Assembly: GCA_947495695.1 (NCBI GenBank)
Contig: CANLZP010000001.1
Coordinates: 1,379,864 to 1,443,863, forward strand
Source of the DNA: an uncultured Erythrobacter sp.
GTDB taxonomy: Bacteria > Pseudomonadota > Alphaproteobacteria > Sphingomonadales > Sphingomonadaceae
Direction of reading: 5' to 3'
DNA length: 64,000 nt
Shown: positions 53,128 through 61,265 of the stretch, piece by piece
Layout of the letters: every line of letters starts with the position of its first letter
How positions within the stretch are numbered: position 1 is the stretch's first letter
Notes under the pieces: generated by a model
Told to the model about the DNA's origin: nothing
What the model saw: only the letters and a program-made list of their open reading frames with translations
Databases searched by the model: none
Translations under genes and position numbers: made by a program

Positions 53128-55668
53128 TTACAGCTCTCGTAACGCGCGCGCCGGTTTCGCTCTCAGCAATGGGAGCGAGCCGGCCAGCGCAAATCCGATG
53201 ACGATGGCGAGACCTAGGCCCAAAACGGCCAGAATTTCGCCCCAATCGGGCAACCAATCAAACTCGAACAATTGCGTGATGATCACCCATGCCAGGGTTG
53301 ATCCCAAGGCCAGCGCGACCAGCGCGAGCAGGCCGGCCAAGATCCCGTATTCCGCCAACTGAATCAGCAGAACTTGCCGCCGGCTTGCGCCCAATACGCG
53401 TAGCACCACCGTGTCATACATGCGCGAGGCGCGTGCGGCTGCAATCGCTCCCATCAGCACTGCCAGACCTGCCAGCACCGCGACAGAAGCCGCCGCCAGC
53501 GTTGCCACGCTAACTTGTTCAAGGATGGTGCGGGCCTGCGTCAGAATCCCGCCAACTTCGATGATGGAACTGGAAGGGAACTGGCGAACCACATTGCGCA
53601 GCAATTGCGAACGGGCCTCGTCTGATTGCGCTTGCGGCAGGCTGATGGTGGCCGATAGATTGTGCGGCGCATCGGCAATCGCCCCGCGAGAGAACACCAT
53701 GGTGAAGTTAAAGCCCATGTTTTCCCATTCGATCTGCCTCAAATTGGCAATGCGAACGTCGCGTTCTGTGCCCAGCACACTAATGGTTAGATATTCGCCA
53801 ATCTCCAATCCGGCTGCATTGGCAAATTCTGAATCGATGGAGACCAAGCGTTCAGCATTGCCTGCCTCGTCCCACCATTCGCCTTCGACCAGACGATTGC
53901 CTTGCGGAAGAGCGTCAGCATAGGTGATGCCTCGCTCGCCGCGTAGCGCCCATGCGCCATCGGGAATGCTCTCCAAATCGGCCACGCGCTGCATATTGTC
54001 CCTTGGCCCAAAGGCCAGCACAGCGCCGCGCAATGTGGGCACGGTGACAATATCGGCATCAGGAGCGCTATCGGTTACTAGGGTGCGGAAAGCCTCTTCT
54101 TGTGCGACAGGCACATCCAGCGCGAAATAGTCAGGCGCCTGCTGCGGAACGCTGCGTTCGATATTGCCGTCGATGGCGCTTTGCACGGCGGCCAACAGCA
54201 CGAACGAAGCCAAGCCAAAGCCGAGCGCGGTCACCAATGCTCCGGTGGGGGCTCCAGGGCGATGTAGATTGGTCAATGCGCTACGGAGCAAGGGGTTGGA
54301 TGGGCGAGGGACCGAGCGGGCCAACCGTTGGATACCAAGGCCGAGGCCTGCCAGCACCAGCAGAGCGCCGCCGGCACCCGTCAGGAATCCCGCAGATAGT
54401 TGGGGTTGTGCTGTGGTGCCAATCGCCAGAGCGCAGATCGCGGCAATGCCTGCGATGGTCCAGACCATGGCGCGGCGGTCGCGTGCCAAGGGCGATACGC
54501 CAGAACGCATCAGCGCCATTGCGGGAAAGGTGCGCGCGCGCAGCAAGGGTGTCGCGGCAAAGGCAAAGGCAACCAACAGGCCGTAACTTGCAGCAAGGAT
54601 AAGGGGGGCAGGTTTGATCACAAAGCCGCGGGCAACCGGAAGTAACCCTTGCAATGCAGCGCCCAGCACAGGCGTAACCAGCACACCCACCGCCAGGCCT
54701 GCTGCGCTGCCGATCACTGCCGCTACGCCCACCTGTAGGGCATAGATGCGCAAAATGTCGCCTGAGGACGCGCCAAGCACTTTCAGAGTAGCGATGCTGC
54801 CGCGTCGGGCTTCCAGATAGGAGGACACGCCGCCAGCAATGCCGATCCCAGCGATCACCAATGCAGCCAGACCAACCAGCGTCAGGAAGTCTCCCATGCG
54901 GCCAACAAACCGGTCAGCGCCTGGAGAGGCGCGGTCCCGGTCCCGGAAATCATATCCGGCATTGGGGAAGGCATCATTCAGCGCTGTCTCGATCTCCTCG
55001 GGGTCAAGCGATTGATCGTCAAAGGCGATCCGATATTTGCTTTCATACAAGGATCCCGGTTGCAGCAGCCCGGCTGCTTGGGGCACTTGCTCAGCCACAA
55101 TCACTGTTGGTCCCAATTGGAACCCTTCGGATAAGCGGTCAGGCTCGGTGCCGATAACACCAGTGGCGGTCAGCTCCACTGTGCCCACCGTGAATTTGTC
55201 ACCCACCGATATGCCCAGCCGGTCCAAGGCACCTTGGGCAACCCAGGCCTCACCGCTTTGCGGCGCGGCGACAATTGTTCCGTCTGCTAGCGTCAATTCG
55301 CCATACAGCGGCCAGTTCTGGTCGACCGCCTTCAATTCTACCGGAGCAGTTCCGTCAGGCACGGTCGCCATGGCTTGTAATCGGGTGCCGCCAGAGATGG
55401 TGCCATATTGGCTGAGGAAAGAGAGCTCCTCGTCGCTCAATCCGCGTTGCCAAATCTCAACTTGCAGATCGCCGCCCAGCAGCACTTGGCCATTGCTTTC
55501 CAATTCGCCTTCGATCGCCGATGTCAGCGTGCCGATAGCAGCCAAAGCTCCGGTGCCCAGAAAGATGCACACCAACAGCAGCCGCAGCCCGCGAAAACGC
55601 GCGTTGAGATCTCGTCGGGCTATGCGCCAAGCCGTGCTCCACGAAATTGTCGCTGCAGCAGAGCTCAC
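53128..55668 (-). CDS. FtsX-like ABC transporter permease (YbbP/LolCE relative)
   Basis: An 846-residue membrane protein with the duplicated FtsX/MacB layout: an N-terminal transmembrane helix (about 25-45), a large periplasmic domain (about 50-255), a block of helices around 260-390 with VGLAALVIAGIGIAGGVSSYLEARRGSIATLKVLGASSGDILRIYALQ, a second periplasmic domain (about 480-700), and a repeat of the same motif, VASVAVLAGLAVLMGAIAAARASRMYDTVVLRVLGASRRQVLLIQ, in the C-terminal helix block. It is coupled by overlap (ATGA) to the ATPase gene. With the GDSL esterase divergent from it, the group equals the tesA-ybbA-ybbP arrangement known in other proteobacteria. Confidence 0.92.
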   Translation of the reverse strand: MSSAAATISWSTAWRIARRDLNARFRGLRLLLVCIFLGTGALAAIGTLTSAIEGELESNGQVLLGGDLQVEIWQRGLSDEELSFLSQYGTISGGTRLQAMATVPDGTAPVELKAVDQNWPLYGELTLADGTIVAAPQSGEAWVAQGALDRLGISVGDKFTVGTVELTATGVIGTEPDRLSEGFQLGPTVIVAEQVPQAAGLLQPGSLYESKYRIAFDDQSLDPEEIETALNDAFPNAGYDFRDRDRASPGADRFVGRMGDFLTLVGLAALVIAGIGIAGGVSSYLEARRGSIATLKVLGASSGDILRIYALQVGVAAVIGSAAGLAVGVLVTPVLGAALQGLLPVARGFVIKPAPLILAASYGLLVAFAFAATPLLRARTFPAMALMRSGVSPLARDRRAMVWTIAGIAAICALAIGTTAQPQLSAGFLTGAGGALLVLAGLGLGIQRLARSVPRPSNPLLRSALTNLHRPGAPTGALVTALGFGLASFVLLAAVQSAIDGNIERSVPQQAPDYFALDVPVAQEEAFRTLVTDSAPDADIVTVPTLRGAVLAFGPRDNMQRVADLESIPDGAWALRGERGITYADALPQGNRLVEGEWWDEAGNAERLVSIDSEFANAAGLEIGEYLTISVLGTERDVRIANLRQIEWENMGFNFTMVFSRGAIADAPHNLSATISLPQAQSDEARSQLLRNVVRQFPSSSIIEVGGILTQARTILEQVSVATLAAASVAVLAGLAVLMGAIAAARASRMYDTVVLRVLGASRRQVLLIQLAEYGILAGLLALVALALGSTLAWVIITQLFEFDWLPDWGEILAVLGLGLAIVIGFALAGSLPLLRAKPARALREL

Positions 55669-56387
55669 TTGGCATTGCCCGTGGCTGTATCGCTGGCGAT
55701 CTTGCCATCTGCGAGGGTGATGACACGGTCGCAGCGCTCTGCCAGTTCCGGGTCATGCGTGATCACCAGCAAGGTTGCGCCGGTCTCTGCGCAGCGATTG
55801 AACAGCAATTCTATGATTTCGTGTCCGGTTGCGACGTCAAGATTGCCGGTCGGTTCGTCGGCAAAGATCAATTGCGGACGTGGCGCGGTGGCCCGGGCGA
55901 TGGCAACGCGCTGCTGCTCTCCGCCAGAAAGCTGAGTGGGATAATGGGTGATCCGGTGGCCCAATCCAACCGAGGTTAGCTCCTGCTCGGCCCGCCGGCG
56001 CACGTCCTTTTCGCCCGATAATTCCATCGGTGTCGCGACATTTTCAGCCGCGGTCATGGTTGGCAGCAAATGGAAGGCCTGAAGAACAATGCCGATCCTG
56101 CCGCGACGCGCTTGCGCGAGACCATCTTCATCCAGTGAGGTAAAGTCTTGCCCGGCCACGGTCAGTTGACCCGATGTCGCTCGCTCCAAGCCTGACAGCA
56201 CTGCCATCAGCGAGCTTTTGCCAGAACCGGACGGCCCCAGCAGGGCGACGATCTCGCCTTCATGAATGTCGAGATCAATCCCGCGCAAAATCTCTACCGG
56301 GGCGGCCTCAGAGCCGAGCGATAGGGTCAATTGACGCGCAGATATGGCGATTTGCCGAGTTTCGGTCTTGTTGGGGGTATCAGTCAC
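55665..56387 (-). CDS. ABC transporter ATP-binding protein (YbbA-like)
   Basis: A 240-residue cytoplasmic ATPase of the LolD/MacB/YbbA class: Walker A LLGPSGSGKSSLMAVL (about 50-65), Q-loop VLQAFHLLPTMTAAENVATP, signature LSGGEQQRVAIARA (about 150-163), Walker B QLIFADEPTGNLD and the switch His in LLVITHDPELAERCD. It energises the FtsX-type permease encoded directly downstream (stop-start overlap). The group exports or moves lipids or lipoproteins; its substrate here is not known. The divergent GDSL esterase gene starts about 40 bases away. Confidence 0.95.
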   Translation of the reverse strand: MTDTPNKTETRQIAISARQLTLSLGSEAAPVEILRGIDLDIHEGEIVALLGPSGSGKSSLMAVLSGLERATSGQLTVAGQDFTSLDEDGLAQARRGRIGIVLQAFHLLPTMTAAENVATPMELSGEKDVRRRAEQELTSVGLGHRITHYPTQLSGGEQQRVAIARATAPRPQLIFADEPTGNLDVATGHEIIELLFNRCAETGATLLVITHDPELAERCDRVITLADGKIASDTATGNAK

Positions 56388-56425
56388 GGTAATCCGATGG
56401 CATATTGCAACCTATGGAACAAGGT

Positions 56426-57217
56426 ATGTCAAAGAAGCGAGTGGGTCGTTCGTCGATCCGTCAGATGCCATCCCCACTGGGCGGCGCATTGGTATTGACG
56501 ATTTCACTGGCACTGGCCGCCTGCGGCAGCGAAGCGCCCGTGGAGCAAAATCAAGGCCGAAACGCAAGTCAGTCATCTTCTGGTTCTTTAGCCAACGCAG
56601 AGGTCCCGATTATGGGTCCCGAGAAAAACATTCTGGCCTTTGGGGACAGTTTGTTTGCCGGCTATAATGTCGATCCCAAGGATAGCTATCCGTCCAAATT
56701 GCAGAATGCATTGCGAGCCAAGGGCATCAATGCGCAGGTCAGCAATGCTGGCGTTTCGGGCGATACCAGCGCGGCGGGGCTGCAGCGGTTCGAGTTTACA
56801 TTAAACGGTCAAGATCAAACACCGGATCTTCTCATCCTGCAGCTGGGCGGGAATGATTTGCTCCGCCAAATCTCGCCCGACCAAACGCGCGCCAATCTGG
56901 CCGCCATGATCGGAGCAGCCCAGCAGCGCGGGATGGATGTGTTATTGATGGGAATGCGCGCTCCGCCCAATTATGGGCGAGAGTATCAAGCCGAATTTGA
57001 CAGCATCTATTCGGATCTTGCCGCCGAATATGGAACCGGGTTGATACCCTTCTGGGTGGAGCCTGTCGCCGCGCGACCAGACTTGATCCAACAAGACCGG
57101 ATCCATCCTACCGCCGATGGTATCGAAGTGCTGGTCGAGGCGACCTTGGATAAGGTTGCGGCCGCTATTCCTGAAGATTCTCCGGAGAATGGTAACGCGC
57201 TAGCAAGCGAAAACTGA
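56426..57217 (+). CDS. tesA: SGNH/GDSL lipoprotein esterase (TesA-like)
   Basis: A 263-residue exported esterase with a basic N-terminus, hydrophobic segment and a lipobox LAAC (Cys at about residue 32), so probably a lipoprotein rather than the soluble periplasmic E. coli form. The catalytic blocks are FGDSLFAG (Ser about 73), GVSGDTSAAG, LQLGGNDLLR (Asn) and DRIHPTADG (Asp and His). It hydrolyses fatty acyl or aryl esters. ATG at 56426 is selected because GGAAC lies seven bases upstream and it begins a good signal sequence; ATG at 56414 and a TTG at 56405 are alternatives. It is divergent from the YbbA-like ATPase. Confidence 0.88.
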   Translation: MSKKRVGRSSIRQMPSPLGGALVLTISLALAACGSEAPVEQNQGRNASQSSSGSLANAEVPIMGPEKNILAFGDSLFAGYNVDPKDSYPSKLQNALRAKGINAQVSNAGVSGDTSAAGLQRFEFTLNGQDQTPDLLILQLGGNDLLRQISPDQTRANLAAMIGAAQQRGMDVLLMGMRAPPNYGREYQAEFDSIYSDLAAEYGTGLIPFWVEPVAARPDLIQQDRIHPTADGIEVLVEATLDKVAAAIPEDSPENGNALASEN

Positions 57218-57221
57218 GCCG

Positions 57222-58304
57222 CTAGTCCGGTTGTCGTTCAACTGTTCCACCGCTTACCATCCAAAGGGCGGCCTCCTGCTGTACTGCGCTGAACGGGGCG
57301 ATCTCGGTCCCTGTCATCCAGCATTGCACGCCTGCGCTGCGTAATCGGTCAAACAAGGCTGCCCGGCGGACCGGATCAAGATGAGCAGCAACTTCGTCTA
57401 ACAGCAACAGACTGGGTCGACCCTGAGCCGCCAGCTCAGCATGGGCAAGAGTAATAGATATCAACATCGCCTTCTGCTCGCCGGTGGAGCAGGATGCGGC
57501 GGGTTGATCAGTGCCGCCCATCACCACGTCCAGATCATCGCGTTGCGGCCCCGACAAACTGCGGCCAGCGGCGCGATCGCGCGCGCGGTTGTCACGAAAT
57601 TCCTTTTGCAATGCACTCGCCGAAGCCGGGCTGGTCGAACGATACGTCAGGATGGGCCGGGCGAAGGGCTGGTCGGGCAATGCAGCCAAGGCCTCTCGCA
57701 ATTCCGAGATCAGCGCCAAACGCCCAGCGGCGACTTGCGCGCCATAATTGGCGGCCTGGGCCTCGACCGCGTCCAGCCATGCGCTGTCGGCATCGCTTTC
57801 CATCAGCTTGTTGCGTTCGCGTAAGGCTGTTTCATAGCGCGAGACATTGCGTCCATGGGTGGGGTCGATAGCCAGCGCCAATCGATCAACATAGCGTCTG
57901 CGCGCGCCTGCGCTGTCCAGAAACAAGCCATCCATTGTCGGGGTCAACCAACTGATAGCCAGCCATTCGCCCAGACTGGATGCGCTGGCCTCTGCGCCAT
58001 TGATGCGAACCAATCTGCGGCCCGGATGCTCTTGATCGACATAGCTGCCCAATCGCGCGCTTTCGTGGCCGGATTCGCGCAGGCTGGCACCAATTGCAAA
58101 GCCGCCCTGTCCCTTGGGTCCCGCCATATCAACCATGGGTGCCCGGCGCAGTCCGCGGCCGGGCGCCAACAGGGATAATGCCTCCAGCACATTGGTCTTG
58201 CCGGCACCATTTTCCCCAATCAGCAGATTGAATGCCCGCGTGTCCGAAAGCTCGGAAAGCTGGTGATTGCGGAAGTTGGACAGAGAAATTCGGTCGAGCG
58301 CCAT
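57222..58304 (-). CDS. recF: DNA replication and repair protein RecF
   Basis: A 360-residue SMC-like ATPase: Walker A LIGENGAGKTNVLEAL (about 28-43), GRGLRRAP, the signature SLSGPQRDDLDVVMGG (about 254-269), CSTGEQKAMLISITLAHAEL, and Walker B LLLLDEVAAHLD. RecF loads RecA at gaps with RecO and RecR. The family usually follows dnaN, but here recF stands alone beside tesA, which is a common alphaproteobacterial arrangement. No strong ribosome-binding site is seen; the start is set by the family N-terminus RISLSNFRNH. Confidence 0.95.
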   Translation of the reverse strand: MALDRISLSNFRNHQLSELSDTRAFNLLIGENGAGKTNVLEALSLLAPGRGLRRAPMVDMAGPKGQGGFAIGASLRESGHESARLGSYVDQEHPGRRLVRINGAEASASSLGEWLAISWLTPTMDGLFLDSAGARRRYVDRLALAIDPTHGRNVSRYETALRERNKLMESDADSAWLDAVEAQAANYGAQVAAGRLALISELREALAALPDQPFARPILTYRSTSPASASALQKEFRDNRARDRAAGRSLSGPQRDDLDVVMGGTDQPAASCSTGEQKAMLISITLAHAELAAQGRPSLLLLDEVAAHLDPVRRAALFDRLRSAGVQCWMTGTEIAPFSAVQQEAALWMVSGGTVERQPD

Positions 58305-58373
58305 GGTGCTGACTGCCTAGCATCGCCGGGCGATTTCTCCACGAAAATGCGCAAACTTTGTAGCAGTTCTAAT

Positions 58374-58395
58374 AGTTAGTGAAATTTCCCAACCT
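58374..58395. promoter_or_regulatory. candidate dyad enhancer (sigma-54 activator site) upstream of the small-peptide/pspC operon
   Basis: The 22-base stretch has a perfect GAAATTTC palindrome core (58381-58388) with further symmetric positions on both sides, 16 of 22 bases overall. It lies 72-93 bases upstream of the sigma-54 promoter, the usual distance for an enhancer-binding activator such as PspF. The sequence TTAGTGAAATTT resembles, from memory, known PspF upstream sites. No activator gene is visible in the window. Confidence 0.4.
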
Positions 58396-58466
58396 TTCGG
58401 ATTGATGAACAAGGCCTTCATGAATGAATATTCAGAAAACCGCAGAATTCCGCCGTTTTTCAAGTT

Positions 58467-58482
58467 TGGCACACCTCCTGCA
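58467..58482 (+). promoter_or_regulatory. sigma-54 (RpoN) -24/-12 promoter of the small-peptide/pspC operon
   Basis: TGGCACACCTCCTGCA matches TGGCAC-N5-TTGCA at every core position except the first T of TTGC, and the GG and GC elements are exactly ten bases apart as required. Transcription would start near 58492, about 50 bases before the first small gene. The strength of the match and its position, with a dyad upstream and pspC downstream, support the call. Confidence 0.75.
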
Positions 58483-58542
58483 ACCTTTTTGGCATCGGGA
58501 GCGAATAGCTCCAACAACTGAAACACAAAGGAGATTACAATC

Positions 58543-58662
58543 ATGTTTATCGCTTCAGAATCCGGCAACCGCGTATTTGCAGCCGTATCAGCCCTGGCAA
58601 TTTCTGCCTTCTTTATGGCCACAGCAATCATCCCAGCGACACCAGCCGGTATCCTCGCTTAA
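58543..58662 (+). CDS. 39-residue hydrophobic peptide, first of a tandem pair
   Basis: An ATG with AAAGGAGAT eight bases upstream opens a 39-codon frame to a TAA. The product has a short polar N-terminus (SESGNR) then one hydrophobic segment (AAVSALAISAFFMATAII) and ends PATPAGILA. It is 31 of 39 residues identical to the next gene, so the two are tandem duplicates. The conservation of both frames, good ribosome-binding sites and a sigma-54 promoter show that they are real genes. Single-pass membrane location is likely, as for small Psp proteins; function is unknown. Confidence 0.7.
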   Translation: MFIASESGNRVFAAVSALAISAFFMATAIIPATPAGILA

Positions 58663-58695
58663 TTCACCCTCAAAGTTTTGAAAGGACCATTTCCC

Positions 58696-58815
58696 ATGTT
58701 TAGCAATTCAGAAGTAGGCACTCGTTTCTTCGCTGCCGCATCTGCCCTGGCAATCTCTGCCATGTTCATGGCAACAGCCATCATCCCTGCTAGCCCTGCT
58801 GGAATTCTGGCATGA
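58696..58815 (+). CDS. 39-residue hydrophobic peptide, second of a tandem pair
   Basis: A second 39-codon frame starts 33 bases after the first stop, with AAAGGACC as ribosome-binding site. The differences from its twin are at eight positions and mostly conservative (I/S, A/N, S/V, N/T, V/F, V/A, F/M, T/S), which shows purifying selection on a protein. The stop TGA overlaps the start of pspC as ATGA, so translation of the two is coupled. Likely a small membrane partner of PspC. Confidence 0.72.
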   Translation: MFSNSEVGTRFFAAASALAISAMFMATAIIPASPAGILA

Positions 58816-59030
58816 GCAATATCGAAAAAGGCAGCGTCGGCGGACCGCCATCCGCAGGTGGCTTCAGCCTCGACAAATACAATGGCAAAGTGATGGGCGT
58901 GTGCGGCGGGATCGCAAACTATTTCGGCATAGATCCAATGTTTGTGCGTCTTGGTTTTGTAGTCGGAGCATTCCTCAGCGTAGGAACGGCCGCCTTGATC
59001 TATCTGGCGATCGGACTGATTGCCGACTAA
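58812..59030 (+). CDS. pspC: PspC-domain membrane protein
   Basis: A 72-residue protein. The polar N-terminus (about 1-22) leads to the PspC signature FSLDKYNGKVMGVCGGIANYFGIDPMFVRLGFVVGAFLSVGTAALIYLAIGLI (about 18-70): Gly-Gly-Ile-Ala, Asp-Pro and two hydrophobic helices. PspC proteins sense and answer inner-membrane stress together with PspA/PspB in other bacteria. The gene is coupled to the tandem peptides and sits under the same sigma-54 promoter; PspA, PspB and PspF genes are not in the window. Confidence 0.9.
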   Translation: MSNIEKGSVGGPPSAGGFSLDKYNGKVMGVCGGIANYFGIDPMFVRLGFVVGAFLSVGTAALIYLAIGLIAD

Positions 59031-59095
59031 CCGCGTAGCAGAGAAAGCGGATCCCGGTTTTTCGGACCGCTACGCACCCGAACTTTACGAACCGG

Positions 59096-59122
59096 GAGGG
59101 GCCAATTTGGCCCCTCTTTTTT
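59096..59122 (+). terminator. intrinsic terminator after pspC
   Basis: GAGGGGCC (59096-59103) pairs perfectly with GGCCCCTC (59109-59116) around a five-base loop, followed by a run of six T. It closes the small-peptide/pspC transcript 65 bases after the stop. Confidence 0.9.
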
Positions 59123-59245
59123 GTGCGTTCTTACTCCCGCGGCAGATCGCTTCACGATCGCCTCAGAGGGGCGGTCTATCGACCGGCGCGCAGTCGCGCT
59201 TGCTGGCCTGATTGGCCCGAAATTGCGCGCTAACTGCTAGCCTAT

Positions 59246-60028
59246 TCACATCGCCGAAATGCCGCCATCCAGCTTCAGCTCGGCCCCGGTCATGAAGCGG
59301 CTTTCGTCGCTGGCAAGATACAGCACAGCATTGGCGATATCGTTGGGCTCACCCACAAATTTGAGCGGGATTTGCCGCGCCAGTTTCTCCATCAACACAT
59401 CCTTGTCCAAACCGCTTGATTTTGCGGTACCATCCAGAATGGGTGTGTCGACAAAGGTTGGATGCACCGAATTGCAGCGGATTTGCATATTCTTCTTCGC
59501 GCAATGCAGCGCGATCGATTTGGACAGCATCCAAACCGCTGCCTTCGAGGCATTATAGGCAGGCATTGTGTCGCTGGCGATTAAACCGGCGATAGAACTG
59601 ATGTTCACAATCGATCCCGGCGCATGCTCTCGCATGAGTGGCAAGGCTTTCTGGCATCCGTGGAAAATGGAATCGACGTTGATCGAGAAGCAACGCTTCC
59701 AATCATCGAAATCACATTGTTCGATATTTCCTGGCACGCCAATACCCGCGTTGTTGACTAACACATTTAGGCCGCCAATTTCTTGGCGAGCGGCTTCAAC
59801 CGCGCTTTCCCAAGCGGATGGGTCCGTTACATCATGCTGCATTCCAAAGGCCGTACCAGCACCGTAGGCTGCATTAATTGCAGCGGCAGTCTCCTCGGCG
59901 CCAACGCCATTGATGTCGGTGCACAATACGCGCGCGCCTTCCTGTGCCAACAGGGTGCTATGCGCGGCCCCAAGGCCTTGTGCTGCGCCAGTAACCAATG
60001 CCATTTTGCCTGCTACGCGACCTGTCAT
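59246..60028 (-). CDS. short-chain dehydrogenase/reductase
   Basis: A 260-residue SDR protein of classical type: cofactor motif TGAAQGLGAAH (about 13-23), NNAGIGVPGN, NISSIAGL with the Ser, and catalytic Tyr-x3-Lys in YNASKAAV (about 156-163). The C-terminal ELKLDGGISAM is common in the glucose/3-oxoacyl reductase-like group. NAD or NADP preference is not decided; CTDIN after strand 2 suggests NAD. The ATG at 60028 is supported by GGAGAGAC. It overlaps the NUDIX gene stop (ATGA), so the two are coupled. Substrate unknown. Confidence 0.92.
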   Translation of the reverse strand: MTGRVAGKMALVTGAAQGLGAAHSTLLAQEGARVLCTDINGVGAEETAAAINAAYGAGTAFGMQHDVTDPSAWESAVEAARQEIGGLNVLVNNAGIGVPGNIEQCDFDDWKRCFSINVDSIFHGCQKALPLMREHAPGSIVNISSIAGLIASDTMPAYNASKAAVWMLSKSIALHCAKKNMQIRCNSVHPTFVDTPILDGTAKSSGLDKDVLMEKLARQIPLKFVGEPNDIANAVLYLASDESRFMTGAELKLDGGISAM

Positions 60029-60573
60029 GCTGTCTCTCCATCCAAAATTTTGCTGCCCAATGCCAAGAGCATGCGGACGTCGATCCCGCAACCTTCCTCT
60101 CGCTTGGCTGCAATAAATGTGTCGAGATCAGCCAAGGCAACACGGTGCACGGTGATGTTTTCACCTTCCACGCCGCCGCCTTCGTCAATCTTGATCAGAC
60201 CGCTTGCGCGGACCAGCGTGAAGCTTTCGCTGACCATACCAGGCGAGGAATAGAATTGGCCGCAATCTTCCAGTGTCTCGGCACGGTATCCGGTTTCTTC
60301 TTCCAGTTCGCGCCCGGCGGCGGTCAGTTCATCTTCGCCTTCACTATCATCGCCATCGCCAATCAGTCCGGCGGGCAATTCCAGGCAATTGCGTCCCAAG
60401 GGTACCCGAAATTGCTCGACCAACAGGATTTGGCCATCCTCAATCGCCAGAATTACCGCGGCGCGGATCTTGCGCGCACGGCCCACATATTCCCAGCGGC
60501 CACGCGTTTTGGTAGTGATGAATTTGCCCTGCCAGACGATTTGCTCGTCTGCATCATGGTCTGGAACTGTCAT
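60025..60573 (-). CDS. NUDIX hydrolase (ADP-ribose pyrophosphatase-like)
   Basis: A 182-residue cytoplasmic protein. IVWQGKFITTKTRGRWEYVGR is the N-terminal arm, followed by AVILAIEDGQILLVEQFRVPLGRNCLELPAGLIGDGDD and the NUDIX box around ELTAAGRELEEETGYRAE (about 90-107), with the RELEEE acidic core for metal binding. EQFRVP and ELPAGLI mark the ADP-ribose/nucleoside diphosphate sugar group. The ATG at 60573 gives the family start; ribosome-binding evidence is weak. It overlaps the SDR gene and lies 12 bases after the TPM gene end. Confidence 0.9.
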   Translation of the reverse strand: MTVPDHDADEQIVWQGKFITTKTRGRWEYVGRARKIRAAVILAIEDGQILLVEQFRVPLGRNCLELPAGLIGDGDDSEGEDELTAAGRELEEETGYRAETLEDCGQFYSSPGMVSESFTLVRASGLIKIDEGGGVEGENITVHRVALADLDTFIAAKREEGCGIDVRMLLALGSKILDGETA

Positions 60574-60584
60574 GGGAAGAGGTC

Positions 60585-61262
60585 TTAAACCTCGATCAAC
60601 CGATCGGGAAGCTCGTTCTCGTTGTCTTCGGATCGCGGAAAGTGCTCGCTCAAAACCTCGCCCACATCGCGTACGCCTGCAGCCAAGCCTTCGGCGATGC
60701 AGCCCTTGCGAATTTCCACCAGCATGTCGGCCATAGCATTGCCCCAAACATCGGCACTGACCTTTTCGGCAATCGGCTCATCGGCGACAATTTCGGCTCG
60801 ATGCTCGCGCATGGACAGATAAATCAAGATGCCGGTCCGGCCATGCGTGCGTTTTTCAGCGCCAACCTTGAAATGCTTGATCGCTTGCTGGTGGACCCGA
60901 CTGGATCGCACCGGGGCGGGGATCAACGAGAATTTCAGCGGCTCCCACAATTGCACGGCCCATGCCGCGACAAAGGTGATCAGCCCCAGCGCGATGGTCA
61001 TGCTGGCCAATTCGCCCGTGGTCCATTCATGCATCCAGCCCCCGATCAAAGCGTCCCACACATTCATGAAGGGCAGAGGGAACAGTGCGAAAATGCTCAT
61101 CATGGTAAAGGCTGCCGTGGCGGCCCAGACCAGCACCACATCGGTGTAGCCATCGCTGCGATCGGCCAGCACGGTCACGATTTCGCCCGAGGTATTGAGC
61201 TCGGCTGCGGCAACCGCATCGCTCACAATCTTGTGTCGTTTATCGTCTAGATAACGCGCCAT
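60585..61262 (-). CDS. TPM-domain protein (cytoplasmic/membrane, no signal peptide)
   Basis: A 225-residue protein with a TPM fold split around two transmembrane helices. The N-terminal part has VSDAVAAAELNTSGEIVTVLADRSDGYTDVV; then two helices (about 45-67 and 88-108); the C-terminal part has KRTHGRTGILIYLSMREHRAEIVADEPIAEKVSADVWGNAMADMLVEIRKG, the second half of the TPM pattern. Some TPM proteins are phosphatases (Psb32-like), others assembly factors. The downstream end touches the NUDIX gene; the upstream neighbour is a second TPM protein, so the two were probably duplicated or co-selected with LemA. Confidence 0.85.
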   Translation of the reverse strand: MARYLDDKRHKIVSDAVAAAELNTSGEIVTVLADRSDGYTDVVLVWAATAAFTMMSIFALFPLPFMNVWDALIGGWMHEWTTGELASMTIALGLITFVAAWAVQLWEPLKFSLIPAPVRSSRVHQQAIKHFKVGAEKRTHGRTGILIYLSMREHRAEIVADEPIAEKVSADVWGNAMADMLVEIRKGCIAEGLAAGVRDVGEVLSEHFPRSEDNENELPDRLIEV

Positions 61263-61265
61263 GTC

